Source: Candidatus Stoquefichus sp. SB1 (GTDB lineage: Bacteria > Bacillota_I > Bacilli_A > Erysipelotrichales > Coprobacillaceae). Taken from it: a stretch of DNA of 64,000 nt. Shown here piece by piece: positions 16,604 through 25,857 of the stretch. Under the pieces are notes generated by a model, which saw only the letters and a list, made by a program, of their open reading frames with translations, had not been told where the DNA came from and did not search any database. The stretch covers positions 382,656 through 446,655 of the forward strand of contig NZ_LN852693.1 in NCBI RefSeq assembly GCF_001244545.1, given 5' to 3'. Position numbers and translations under genes: made by a program. Positions within the stretch are counted from its first letter, which is position 1. Each line of letters begins with the position of its first letter.

Positions 16604-17244
16604 TTTAATAAATCAATAGCTTTCTGACGATCAGGAGATTGAAACACATAACTTCCAGCAACTAACACATCAACTCCAGCCTCTTTACAAAGTGCTCCAG
16701 TCTCAGCATTAATACCTCCATCAACTTCAATAACAAAATGACGATGTCCTCTCAATTGATAAAGGGCTTTTATCTTATCAATTGCAGATGTCTGAAAAGC
16801 TTGTCCACCAAATCCAGGTTCAACACTCATAACTAAAACAAGATCAATATCGTCTAAATATTTTTCAACTAACTGAGTTGGTGTAGCAGGTTTAATACTT
16901 ATTCCTACATCAGCTCCCTGATTATGAATATGTTTAATCAATTCACGAACTGCTTTTTCATCTGACAAAGCCTCAAGATGAAAAGTAATTAAAGAAGCTC
17001 CTGCCTTAATAAACTCATCAACATATTTCATCGGATCACTAATCATCAAATGAACATCCAAATACAAATCAGTCACCTTTGCAATATCTTTTAAAATACT
17101 ATATCCAAAAGAGATATTAGGGACAAAATGTCCATCCATAACATCATAATGAATCCAATCTGCTCCATATGTTCTTATCGAATCCAAATCACTTTTTAAA
17201 TCAGCAAAATTTGCTGACAACACCGATGGTGCAACTTTAACCAT
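16600..17244 (-). CDS. rpe: Ribulose-phosphate 3-epimerase
   Basis: A 214-residue TIM-barrel enzyme interconverting ribulose-5-phosphate and xylulose-5-phosphate in the pentose phosphate pathway. Landmarks are PSVLSANFADLKSDL, the metal and catalytic strand HYDVMDGHFVPNISFG, DVHLMI, VMSVEPGFGGQAF and EVDGGINAETG, with catalytic Asp residues in the two DG motifs. Length is normal. It overlaps the end of rsgA by eight bases. Confidence 0.95.
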   Translation of the reverse strand: MVKVAPSVLSANFADLKSDLDSIRTYGADWIHYDVMDGHFVPNISFGYSILKDIAKVTDLYLDVHLMISDPMKYVDEFIKAGASLITFHLEALSDEKAVRELIKHIHNQGADVGISIKPATPTQLVEKYLDDIDLVLVMSVEPGFGGQAFQTSAIDKIKALYQLRGHRHFVIEVDGGINAETGALCKEAGVDVLVAGSYVFQSPDRQKAIDLLK

Positions 17245-18112
17245 ATTTTTTCTCCTTTAATACCTTACTTTCTTTTAAAAACATTAAATAATGCTCATAT
17301 CTTTCTAAAGATATATCACCATTTTCAACAGCCTCTTTAACCGCACAATGTGGTTCACTATCATGCAAACATCCTCTAAATTTACATGCTGAAGACAGTT
17401 CTTTAAAGTCATGAAAACTATGGGCAACTTGAATTGGTTCCATCTCCAATTCAAGTGATGAAAAACCTGGTGTATCAGCCACATAGCCATCATACATCTT
17501 TAACAGTTCAACATGACGAGTTGTATGTTTCCCACGTCCAAGTGCTTTAGAAATTTCATTAGTATCAATATTCAAATGAATATCTAAAGCATTCAATAGA
17601 CTTGATTTTCCTACACCACTTTGGCCAGTAATAACACTCATTTTATCTTTAAAAAGATGTTTAATTTCTTCAACTCCCTGATTTTCTTTGGCACTGACAT
17701 AATAAACACGATATCCTGCTTTCTCATATGGCAACATAATTGACTGAATGGTCTCTTGTACAACTAAATCCATTTTAGAAATACAAATAATCGGTTCAAT
17801 ATTCAAATGTTCAATAAAAACCAAAAAGCGATCCAATAAAAGGGTATTGATTTCAGGCTCTTGAGCTGAAAATACCAAAAGAGCCTGATCTACATTACAA
17901 ATAGGTGGTCTTATTAAGACGTTTCGACGAGGTAAAAGTTTTCGAATATAGCCTTCCGTTTCATTTTCAATAGAAAACTCACATTTATCACCCACAAGTG
18001 GCTTTTGATCATCTTTTCTAAATTTTCCTCGTGCTCGACATTGATAGATAACGCCATCAGCCTCTACATAGTAAAATCCTGATAACGCCTTAATAATCAT
18101 TCCGTTTTGCAT
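17237..18112 (-). CDS. rsgA: Ribosome small-subunit-dependent GTPase A
   Basis: A 291-residue circularly permuted GTPase that checks late 30S assembly. It has an N-terminal OB fold, then G4-like SKMDL, the P-loop GQSGVGKSSLLN, the G2/G3 region GKHTTRHVEL and DTPGFSSLEL, and a C-terminal zinc knuckle (ACKFRGCLHDSEPHC). The frame is open well upstream, but AAAGAGGTGG five bases before the ATG at 18112 fixes the start, in agreement with family length. It follows prkC with a 16-base gap; in Bacillus PrkC can phosphorylate this GTPase. Confidence 0.94.
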   Translation of the reverse strand: MQNGMIIKALSGFYYVEADGVIYQCRARGKFRKDDQKPLVGDKCEFSIENETEGYIRKLLPRRNVLIRPPICNVDQALLVFSAQEPEINTLLLDRFLVFIEHLNIEPIICISKMDLVVQETIQSIMLPYEKAGYRVYYVSAKENQGVEEIKHLFKDKMSVITGQSGVGKSSLLNALDIHLNIDTNEISKALGRGKHTTRHVELLKMYDGYVADTPGFSSLELEMEPIQVAHSFHDFKELSSACKFRGCLHDSEPHCAVKEAVENGDISLERYEHYLMFLKESKVLKEKKYG

Positions 18113-18128
18113 CCATCCACCTCTTTCA

Positions 18129-19916
18129 TTAATTTGTTGTTGTCCCTGATTGGGTATTGTTATCAGTTCCAGTATTTGGATCTGTTGTCCCGCCATTTGG
18201 ATTCTGAGAATCACTAGGAAGATCAGGTTTATGATCATAATATTCTAAAGTAATATTTTCGTTTTTCTTATAAACAACTGTAAATGCATCTATAGATTGT
18301 TTCATAACAACATTGATTTTCATTGTTTTAATTTCTTCAACTGTTGTTGGTGGTGTTAAGACTTTTAAAGTCACCTTAAATCCTGCCTTTGTTAACAAAT
18401 CTGCTGCTTTATTAATATCCTGTCCATAAACATTAGGAACCGTTACTGAATATCCTTTTGAAACAGTTAAAGTAATTGTTTTATTAGTTGAATTTGGATC
18501 AATCTTTTCACCTTGAACAATTGATTGTTTTAAAATCACGCCTTTTTCTTCTTCACTTGTTTCTTCTTCTTTAACAACATGGAAACCCTGATTTGATAAA
18601 ATCGTTTCAATATCATCATAAGTCTTCCCAACATAATTATCAATAACAATATATTTACCAGATGATACAGTTAATTCAACAATATCACCTTTTTTAACTG
18701 CCGAACGTGCTTCAGGATTACTTGAAATCACTTTTCCTTCCTCAACAGTATCGCTTAATTCATGTTTAATATTTTCATCAACCTTCAAACCACTATTTTC
18801 TAATGTTTGAATAGCCTGTTCCTGTGTCAATGTTACAACATCAGGCATTTGGAAAGTATTGGCAGGCCTTAAGAAAAAGAAATAAATCAAACCAAATACA
18901 AGTAATGCTCCAACCACACAACCTGCTATAATTCCAACTTTCTTTTTATCTAAAGCTTTCTTTTCAGGTTCTTCTTCCATCAATTCTTCTGCTGGAATTT
19001 TGACTTGTGTCTGAGTAAAGAAATCTTTATCTTCTGCCACAATTGTTGTTTCATCAGGATCATCGTAAGTAAAAACTAATTTTTCTTCATTTTCACGAGA
19101 TAAACATGTATTTAAATCCTCAAACATATCAATAGCTCGCAAATAACGATCTTTTGTATTTTTAGCAGTGGCTTTAATAATCACATTTTCAACAGATTGA
19201 GGAATTGACGGATTAAAAGCACGTACTGATGGAATATCATCTCGCATATGTTTTAATGCGATATTAACGGGTGATTCACCATTAAATGGCACTTCGCCTC
19301 TTAAAAGTTCATAAAAAACAATTCCTAAAGCATAAATATCACTTTGAGCAGTTGCTTTTTCACCACGAGCAATTTCTGGAGCCAAGTAATGAAGTGACCC
19401 CATAATAGTATCAGTTTGTGTCACTTGCGATAAAGACTGAATAGAAGCAATTCCAAAATCACCAATTTTGACAACGCCACTATCTGTCACCAAAATATTT
19501 TGTGGTTTTAAATCACGATGAACAATCCCAACAGAATGGGCTTTCGCTGTTGCACTCACAACTTGTTTCATAATATCAACAGCCTCAACATAATGTAAAG
19601 CTCCACGTTTATGGATCAATTCTTTTAATGTCTGTCCTGGAACATACTCCATAACAATATAATATTCATCATCTTCATCACCAACATCATAAATTTCAAC
19701 AATATTTTTATGTGATAAGGCTGCTGCTGCACTGGCTTCACGATGAAAACGTGTCACATATACAGGATCACCTGTCAATGATGAACGCATAATTTTAACT
19801 GCTACAGTTCTTTTTAATATCTTATCTTCAGCAAGATAAACATCCGCCATCCCACCTTGACCAATTAAATCTTTTAAAACATAACGTCCTGCGATTGTTT
19901 TATTTATCTGACTCAT
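18129..19916 (-). CDS. prkC: PASTA-domain Ser/Thr protein kinase
   Basis: A 595-residue membrane kinase sensing muropeptides or lipid II. The cytoplasmic kinase domain (about 12-275) has the Gly loop IGQGGMADV, K41, HRDLKPQN with D135 and DFG with D153. A juxtamembrane linker and one membrane helix (327-349) lead to three clear extracellular PASTA repeats, starting near residue 355, and a Thr/Asn/Gly-rich tail. GGAG nine bases ahead supports the ATG at 19916. It overlaps prpC, its cognate phosphatase, by 17 bases. It ties cell-wall status to growth and, in related species, to germination and antibiotic tolerance. Confidence 0.95.
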   Translation of the reverse strand: MSQINKTIAGRYVLKDLIGQGGMADVYLAEDKILKRTVAVKIMRSSLTGDPVYVTRFHREASAAAALSHKNIVEIYDVGDEDDEYYIVMEYVPGQTLKELIHKRGALHYVEAVDIMKQVVSATAKAHSVGIVHRDLKPQNILVTDSGVVKIGDFGIASIQSLSQVTQTDTIMGSLHYLAPEIARGEKATAQSDIYALGIVFYELLRGEVPFNGESPVNIALKHMRDDIPSVRAFNPSIPQSVENVIIKATAKNTKDRYLRAIDMFEDLNTCLSRENEEKLVFTYDDPDETTIVAEDKDFFTQTQVKIPAEELMEEEPEKKALDKKKVGIIAGCVVGALLVFGLIYFFFLRPANTFQMPDVVTLTQEQAIQTLENSGLKVDENIKHELSDTVEEGKVISSNPEARSAVKKGDIVELTVSSGKYIVIDNYVGKTYDDIETILSNQGFHVVKEEETSEEEKGVILKQSIVQGEKIDPNSTNKTITLTVSKGYSVTVPNVYGQDINKAADLLTKAGFKVTLKVLTPPTTVEEIKTMKINVVMKQSIDAFTVVYKKNENITLEYYDHKPDLPSDSQNPNGGTTDPNTGTDNNTQSGTTTN

Positions 19917-20655
19917 TTTCAACAACTCCTTTAGTTAATATTAAGGCAAAACCGATATTATCTTTACCACCAAATGTATTTGCAGCATCCATCAATTCTT
20001 TTCCCATTTCTTCTAAATCAATATCTTTTTGAAGAATTTCTATTAATTGTGGATCAAATAATGAATTATATAAACCATCAGAGCATACTAAAATCAAATG
20101 CCCATTTCCTTGCTGGGTTGTAAAAGATACATCTAAATGTTCACTGACTCCTACTGCCTGCAACAAAATATTCTTTTGCGGATGATATAAAGCTTCTTCC
20201 TGTGAAATTGTTCCTGAATCAATCAGAACATTGACTAAAGTATCATCTTTTGTTAATTGGATTAATTGATTATCTTTAAATAAATAAGCACGTGAATCTC
20301 CCACATGAGAAATATAAATATGATTATCAATACAAAGAACAATAACGACTGTTGTTCCCATTCCCTCTAAATTTTCTGAAGTATGACTTTCATTCATCAC
20401 CAAATGATGAGCATGATTGATAACTTCTTCCATCCAATCATGAATTTCCTCAGTTGATTGAAAAGCACCATGTTGCTGATAATGCTCTATAATATCATCA
20501 CAAGTTAATTTTGAAGCAATCTCACCAGCATTATGTCCACCCATTCCATCACATAAAACAACCAAACCTTCTTGCTCACTTTTTTGATGATATCGCACAT
20601 AATCCTGATTAATCGTTCGTACATTCCCAACATCACTCATTGCTATGATTTTCAA
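19900..20655 (-). CDS. prpC: PP2C-type protein phosphatase
   Basis: A 251-residue metal-dependent phosphatase opposing PrkC. Metal-binding and core motifs are visible: SDVGNVRTINQDYV, VLCDGMGGHNAGEIAS, SHVGDSRAYLF, VCSDGLYNSL and GGKDNIGFALI. I place the start at a TTG (20655) because AGGTGG lies six bases upstream and the family begins with a Lys-Ile-containing strand just before SDVG. This TTG overlaps the rlmN stop (TTTTGA), so translation is coupled. The frame stays open further upstream inside rlmN, but no ribosome site supports an earlier start. Confidence 0.93.
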   Translation of the reverse strand: MKIIAMSDVGNVRTINQDYVRYHQKSEQEGLVVLCDGMGGHNAGEIASKLTCDDIIEHYQQHGAFQSTEEIHDWMEEVINHAHHLVMNESHTSENLEGMGTTVVIVLCIDNHIYISHVGDSRAYLFKDNQLIQLTKDDTLVNVLIDSGTISQEEALYHPQKNILLQAVGVSEHLDVSFTTQQGNGHLILVCSDGLYNSLFDPQLIEILQKDIDLEEMGKELMDAANTFGGKDNIGFALILTKGVVENESDK

Positions 20656-21683
20656 AAAGATCCACCTACCTTTTTTGCACGTAATTGGCCACAAGCGCCA
20701 TCTATATCGCGACCATGTTCTTTTCTTAATGTCACATTAATTTTTAATCTTAACAGTTCGTTTTTAAAAATTTCAACATCTTTTGGTGCTGTCTGTTGAT
20801 AGCCATGTTCATCAACCGCATTATAAGGAATAAGATTGACATAGGCATTCAATCCTTTCACATAATGGGCTAACTGTCGTGCATGAATAATATCATCATT
20901 GACACCTTTTAAAAGAATATATTCAAATGTGACACGACGATTCGTTTTTTGAATATAATCCTGTAATGATTTTCTTAACTCATCCATTGGATAACGCTTA
21001 TTAATTGGCATGAGCTGATCTCGAATTTCATCATTAGGTGCATGTAAAGAAACTGCTAAGTTTGTTTGAATTCCTTCTTGCGCATATTCTTCAATTTTAT
21101 CGCACAAGCCACATGTTGAAATCGTTAAGTGACGTGCACCAATTGCTAATCCTTTAGGATGATTAATAATATATATAAAGTTCATTACCTGCTGATAATT
21201 ATCAAACGGTTCACCCGTTCCCATAACCACAACATGTGAAATTCGCTCACCTGTATCATTCATAACTGTTAAAACCTGATTAACCATTTCTCCAGCTGTT
21301 AAATCTCTTTGTTTTTTTAACAGACCGCTGGCACAAAAAGTACAGCCCATATTGCAGCCAAGTTGACTTGTCACACAAAGACTACGTCCATAATCATGAA
21401 CCATCAAAACAGTTTCAATGAGGCCCCCATCTTCCAATTCTAAAAGATATTTAATTGTTCCATCTTGAGAAACCTGCTTTTCAATAATTTCTAATGGTCC
21501 GACTTGGAAATGAGAAATGAGTTTTTCTCTTAATTCTAATGACAAATTACTCATTTGATGAAAGTCTTGAATATTTTGACGATATAACCATTCAAACACT
21601 TGAGTCGCCCTAAACTTTTTTTCTCCTAAAGCAATAAATTCATCAATTAATTGTTCTTGTGTATAATCATATATTGATTTCAT
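20652..21683 (-). CDS. rlmN: 23S rRNA / tRNA adenine-C2 methyltransferase RlmN
   Basis: A 343-residue radical-SAM enzyme making m2A2503 in 23S rRNA and m2A37 in some tRNAs. The cluster cysteines are C110, C114 and C117 (CNMGCTFC) and the C-terminal catalytic cysteine is C331 (DGACGQLR). GTGEPFDNY, LAVSLHAPND and FEYILLKGVND are strict family motifs. Cfr, which gives antibiotic resistance, shares the fold, but the operon position between rsmB and prpC marks this as the housekeeping enzyme. Confidence 0.95.
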   Translation of the reverse strand: MKSIYDYTQEQLIDEFIALGEKKFRATQVFEWLYRQNIQDFHQMSNLSLELREKLISHFQVGPLEIIEKQVSQDGTIKYLLELEDGGLIETVLMVHDYGRSLCVTSQLGCNMGCTFCASGLLKKQRDLTAGEMVNQVLTVMNDTGERISHVVVMGTGEPFDNYQQVMNFIYIINHPKGLAIGARHLTISTCGLCDKIEEYAQEGIQTNLAVSLHAPNDEIRDQLMPINKRYPMDELRKSLQDYIQKTNRRVTFEYILLKGVNDDIIHARQLAHYVKGLNAYVNLIPYNAVDEHGYQQTAPKDVEIFKNELLRLKINVTLRKEHGRDIDGACGQLRAKKVGGSF

Positions 21684-21687
21684 TGTT

Positions 21688-22935
21688 TCATTCCTTTTCT
21701 AGCAGGCACATATAAAAACCATCACTATGATATTGATATGGTAATATTGTTAATTCTTTGATCATTAACATATCAGGATGTTTTTTTATAAATGCTGCAA
21801 TTTGTTTTTCGTTTTCTTTTTTATTGATGGTACAAGTGCTATATACAATATTACCACCATTTTTCAATAATGGGTATGCATTTTCTAATAATTTTTCCTG
21901 AATTTGAATAATTTCATCCATTGCATCAGCCGGATGATACTTAATTTCAGGTTTTCTTGCTAATACACCTAATCCACTACATGGAGCGTCTAAAAGAATT
22001 TTATCAAAACTATTATCAGGATAACGATGAGCTAACTGAGTGGAATCAGCAGCCTCTAATTCAACAATGGTTATTCCTAAACGTTCCATCTGTTTTTCTA
22101 CTAATGGTATTTTATGTGGATAGAGATCAAAAGCCTTAATACAGCCTTGATTCTTCATAAGCGCAGCCAAATGAGATGTTTTTGTACCTGGTGCACAACA
22201 CATATCTAAAACATACTCACCAGGCAATGGATTCAATAAAGGTGCCACCAGTTGACTCGATTCATCTTGAATCGTGACAAGTCCTTTTTGAAATGCTTCA
22301 CTATTAGCAATATTGCCTTTATTATAATAAACACCCTCTTTTGAAAGTTGACCTTTTTCCCATGCCGGATCTTCTAACAAAGCATCTCGCGTTGTCATAA
22401 GTGTATTGACGCGAGCACATTTATAAGGCGTTTCATTATTGGCATAACAGATTTTTTTAGCTGTTTCAAAACCATACTGTTTGACAAACATTTTAACCAT
22501 CCATAAGGGGTGACTTGTTTCAATTGATAAACGCTCTTGTAACTCTAAATGCTCAAGTGAATAAGAACAGGCAAAAGCCTTTTTTAAAACGGCATTAATA
22601 AATTGTGCTGTTCTCATACCTTTTTTCTTTTTTGCTAAATTGACTGCTTCATTAATAATTGCATAATCAGGAATCGCATCCATCATAAAATGTTGATATA
22701 GACTCATTAATAAAAGCATCTTTTCAAACGATTTGACTCTCCCTTGAAGATGTGGTTTCAAAATATATTCTAAAAAAATAAGATTTTGAACAGTTCCATA
22801 TACAACACGTGTAATAAAATCTTTTTGTCTTCGTGTCAGATCATCATTTTGCAAATAAGAATTTAATGTCAAATTGAGATAACTGTTATCTTGTTTATAT
22901 TTTAATAATATTTCTAAAGCAATTTGTCGATCCAT
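21688..22935 (-). CDS. rsmB: 16S rRNA m5C967 methyltransferase
   Basis: A 415-residue protein with an N-terminal NusB-like RNA-binding domain (about 1-135) and a C-terminal SAM methyltransferase. It shows DMCCAPGTKTSHLA (SAM loop), DAPCSGLGVLARKPEIKY with the general cysteine, and YSTCTINKKENE with the nucleophile cysteine. The ATG at 22935 comes four bases after the priA stop and has only a weak ribosome site (AAGATA), so it is probably translated by coupling. Upstream in-frame codons lie inside priA and lack a site. Confidence 0.93.
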   Translation of the reverse strand: MDRQIALEILLKYKQDNSYLNLTLNSYLQNDDLTRRQKDFITRVVYGTVQNLIFLEYILKPHLQGRVKSFEKMLLLMSLYQHFMMDAIPDYAIINEAVNLAKKKKGMRTAQFINAVLKKAFACSYSLEHLELQERLSIETSHPLWMVKMFVKQYGFETAKKICYANNETPYKCARVNTLMTTRDALLEDPAWEKGQLSKEGVYYNKGNIANSEAFQKGLVTIQDESSQLVAPLLNPLPGEYVLDMCCAPGTKTSHLAALMKNQGCIKAFDLYPHKIPLVEKQMERLGITIVELEAADSTQLAHRYPDNSFDKILLDAPCSGLGVLARKPEIKYHPADAMDEIIQIQEKLLENAYPLLKNGGNIVYSTCTINKKENEKQIAAFIKKHPDMLMIKELTILPYQYHSDGFYMCLLEKE

Positions 22936-22939
22936 TATC

Positions 22940-25129
22940 TTAAATTTGTGAATATGGATTAAAATCACATATCACATTTACCTTTCCTTTTTGTTTTTTA
23001 TTGTAATAATCATTCATTGTCTGTAATGCTTCAAAGACCTCATCACTTTGAATAAACTTAATCAATATACGTTCACGATATTGATCTTGTAACTTATAAA
23101 TCATACTTTTGGCCGGACCTAAGATGGCACAATGATGAAGATGATCAGTTAAATATTTTTTTATATCCTTAGCAGCAATTTGAACACGTTGTTGCTGGGA
23201 AGATTGAATAAGAATGCTGACCAGATGGCAATAAGGTGGATATTTTGCTTTTTGGCGATATAACATCTCCTGCTGATAAAATGCTAAGTAGTTATGTTGG
23301 GCAGCACAAGTAATTGCATAATGATCAGGATTATACGTCTGAATAATCACAGTTCCTTGCTTAACACCACGTCCACTTCGTCCTGAGACTTGACATAATA
23401 GTTGAAAAGTTCGTTCACTCGCACGAAAATCAGGAATATTCAAACTCATATCAGCATTGAGGACACCTACAAATGTCACATCTTCAAAATCTAATCCTTT
23501 AGCAATCATCTGTGTTCCTAATAAAATATTTCCTTCTTTACGACGAAAACGTTCCAAAAGTTTCATATGTCCATTTTTATTTTTAGTCGTATCTACATCA
23601 TAACGAATCACTTTTGCATTTTCAAATGTCTTTGCGAGTTCCTCTTCAACACGTTGTGTTCCAAATCCAACACTTTTGAAATGAGTTGAGCCACAATGTG
23701 CACAACTCTGTGGATAACTTTGAACATATTCACAATAATGACACTTTAACACATGCTCATTTTTATGATAAGTTAAAGTCACATCACAATGTGGACATTT
23801 TACGACTTCTCCACAATCAGCACATTGAATATAAGTTGCATACCCACGTTTGTTTAATAATAAAATCACCTGTTCATTACGATTTAACGTTTCTTGTATT
23901 CGTGTTTTCATTTTTCTAGAAAACATAGAGTAGTTACGTTGTCTTGTTTCTTCTATCATATCTACGATTTCTACTTTTGGAAGTGGTTTTTGGTTTATTC
24001 TGTTTTTAAGTTCATATAAATCATAGACCCCTTTTAAAGCCCGTGAATAACTTTCTAATGAAGGTGTAGCACTTCCTAATACAACAGCACCGTGATGATA
24101 TTGTGCACGCATCTTAGCAATCTGTGAAGTCAGATATCGAGGCTTAGACTCCTGTTTATAACTGGCATCATGTTCTTCATCAAGAATAATCAATCCAATA
24201 TTTTCCAAAGGTGCAAAGACAGCGGAGCGTGCTCCTACAACAATTTGAACTTCTTGTTTTTTAATACGTCGGTATTCATCATATTTTTCACCTTGTGATA
24301 AACGTGAATGCAAAATTGCCACCTGATCTCCAAAACGCTGTTTAAAAACCTCTACCATCATTGGTGTCAGTGATATTTCTGGTACCAGCATCATCACTGT
24401 CCTTTTATTTTCTATGTAGTAAGCCGCTAATGCTAGATAAACTTCTGTCTTACCTGAGCCTGTAACTCCATGTAATAAGGAAACACGTTGAGGATGTTCA
24501 ATAATTCCTTTGACTACCTTTTTTTGATCTGCAGTTAATTCTATTTGAGATGATTCTTTTTGATAAAGGCTCAAAGGCTGACGATAAATTTCTTTTTGAA
24601 CATATCTTATGAAACCTTGTTTCACTAATCGATCTAATAAACCTTTTGTATAAGGAATATCTTGAATCAAAGCATCTGGATGTTCTTTTAAATAATCTAA
24701 ACATTCTTGTTGTTTAACTGTTTGTGCTTTTCCATCAGCAATCACCTGAACAGCACGTCTTAATTTCAATCCTACAGAATGGTTTGTACTCGGTTTTAAT
24801 TGTGCAGGCAACATAGCCTGTAAACATGCAATACGGGGTGAAAGAGTCATTTTAGACATTTGATATGCTAATGATTGAAGTTCATCATTTAAAAGTGGTT
24901 CTTCATCAATAACATCAATAATATACTGATATTGAAAACCAGCCTCTGCTTCTAATTGTTCTTGAGATAACGGAGTCTTTTCAATAGATTCAACATAACC
25001 AACTAATTTTTGATAACCAAAAGGAATAAAAACCCGGATTCCTACTTTTAATTGTTGATCACATAAATAATCAAATGTTGTATCTAAAGAATGAACTGGA
25101 TGTTCTACCAGCACTTTAACAATGTACAT
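22940..25129 (-). CDS. priA: Primosomal helicase PriA
   Basis: A 729-residue replication-restart helicase. It has an N-terminal fork-binding domain, Walker A GVTGSGKTE, the DEEH box (LDEEHDASYK), the zinc-binding cysteines (CADCGEVVKCPHC, CHYC, CAHCGS) and helicase motifs V-VI (GTQMIAKGLDFEDV, QVSGRSGRG). Length is normal. AGGTGG precedes the ATG. It opens the cell-wall/translation operon that runs to degV. The usual def-fmt pair between priA and rsmB in Bacillus is absent here. Confidence 0.95.
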   Translation of the reverse strand: MYIVKVLVEHPVHSLDTTFDYLCDQQLKVGIRVFIPFGYQKLVGYVESIEKTPLSQEQLEAEAGFQYQYIIDVIDEEPLLNDELQSLAYQMSKMTLSPRIACLQAMLPAQLKPSTNHSVGLKLRRAVQVIADGKAQTVKQQECLDYLKEHPDALIQDIPYTKGLLDRLVKQGFIRYVQKEIYRQPLSLYQKESSQIELTADQKKVVKGIIEHPQRVSLLHGVTGSGKTEVYLALAAYYIENKRTVMMLVPEISLTPMMVEVFKQRFGDQVAILHSRLSQGEKYDEYRRIKKQEVQIVVGARSAVFAPLENIGLIILDEEHDASYKQESKPRYLTSQIAKMRAQYHHGAVVLGSATPSLESYSRALKGVYDLYELKNRINQKPLPKVEIVDMIEETRQRNYSMFSRKMKTRIQETLNRNEQVILLLNKRGYATYIQCADCGEVVKCPHCDVTLTYHKNEHVLKCHYCEYVQSYPQSCAHCGSTHFKSVGFGTQRVEEELAKTFENAKVIRYDVDTTKNKNGHMKLLERFRRKEGNILLGTQMIAKGLDFEDVTFVGVLNADMSLNIPDFRASERTFQLLCQVSGRSGRGVKQGTVIIQTYNPDHYAITCAAQHNYLAFYQQEMLYRQKAKYPPYCHLVSILIQSSQQQRVQIAAKDIKKYLTDHLHHCAILGPAKSMIYKLQDQYRERILIKFIQSDEVFEALQTMNDYYNKKQKGKVNVICDFNPYSQI

Positions 25130-25177
25130 ATTTTCACCACCTGTCGCTTTATTTTATCATAAAATCACTTTCTTGAA

Positions 25178-25201
25178 TAGAAAAAGGATACAAACGTATC
25201 C
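25178..25201 (-). terminator. Terminator between gmk and priA
   Basis: Minus strand GGATAC-GTTT-GTATCC followed by TTTTTCT. It sits at the gmk stop codon, so priA needs its own promoter or readthrough. Confidence 0.8.
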
Positions 25202-25762
25202 CTATGCATTTTCTCTAATAATTCTTGATATTTGTTCCTTTGCAGCCAATACATCATCATTTTCAACTACATATTTATATTCATCTTTTGTCGCAATTTC
25301 TTTTCTCGCTTTATCCAAACGTTCTTTGACAACATCTTCCGCTTCTGTACGACGACCACGAATACGTCTTTCCAATTCTTCAAATGAAGGTGGAACCAAG
25401 AAAATTGTTAAGGCTTGAGGACATTTACGCATAACCTGTAATGCTCCTTGTACTTCAATCTCTAAAACAACATTTTTTCCTTCATTTAATAATTGTTCAA
25501 CATAAAATCTTGGTGTTCCATAATAGTTACCTACAAATTTCGCATATTCTAGCAACTCATCATTTTCAATCTTATTTAAAAACTCAGTTTCACTGACAAA
25601 GAAATAATCAACACCCTCTTGTTCTGTAGGGCGTGGCTTCCTTGTTGTCATTGAAATAGAATATGCCAAATTTAAAGACTGATCCTTAAAAAGTTCTTGT
25701 CGTACAGTTCCTTTACCCACTCCACTTGGTCCACTTAATATAATTAATAGCCCTTTTTTCAC
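25202..25762 (-). CDS. gmk: Guanylate kinase
   Basis: A protein of about 186 residues phosphorylating GMP to GDP. It shows the P-loop LSGPSGVGKGTV, TTRKPRPTEQEGVDYFFV for GMP binding, YYGTPRFYVE, LEIEVQGALQV and the lid RIRGRRTEAEDVVKERL. The start is uncertain. An ATG at 25774 directly abuts the AAAGG site, so the GTG at 25762 (giving MKKGLLIILSGPSG, the family N-terminus) is preferred. It is transcribed alone from 25788-25816 with its own terminator. Confidence 0.93.
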   Translation of the reverse strand: MKKGLLIILSGPSGVGKGTVRQELFKDQSLNLAYSISMTTRKPRPTEQEGVDYFFVSETEFLNKIENDELLEYAKFVGNYYGTPRFYVEQLLNEGKNVVLEIEVQGALQVMRKCPQALTIFLVPPSFEELERRIRGRRTEAEDVVKERLDKARKEIATKDEYKYVVENDDVLAAKEQISRIIRENA

Positions 25763-25787
25763 AACATCCACCATCCTTTATGAAACA

Positions 25788-25816
25788 ATGTTACATGAAC
25801 ACAACTTTAATGTCAA
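25788..25816 (-). promoter_or_regulatory. Sigma-A promoter of gmk
   Basis: Minus strand TTGACA (25816-25811), 17-base spacer, TAACAT (25793-25788). A plus-strand TATACT at 25834-25839 probably serves rqcH. Confidence 0.7.
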
Positions 25817-25857
25817 TTCTTTTTCAAATATGTTATACTAAATAACGGTGATAAAAT

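Noticed and set aside
20652-21683. RlmN homologue as a Cfr-type resistance gene
   Set aside because: It lies in the conserved rsmB-rlmN-prpC-prkC operon, as expected of the housekeeping enzyme.
25122-25418. A 98-residue plus-strand frame opposite priA/gmk
   Set aside because: Antisense shadow of gmk with no ribosome site.
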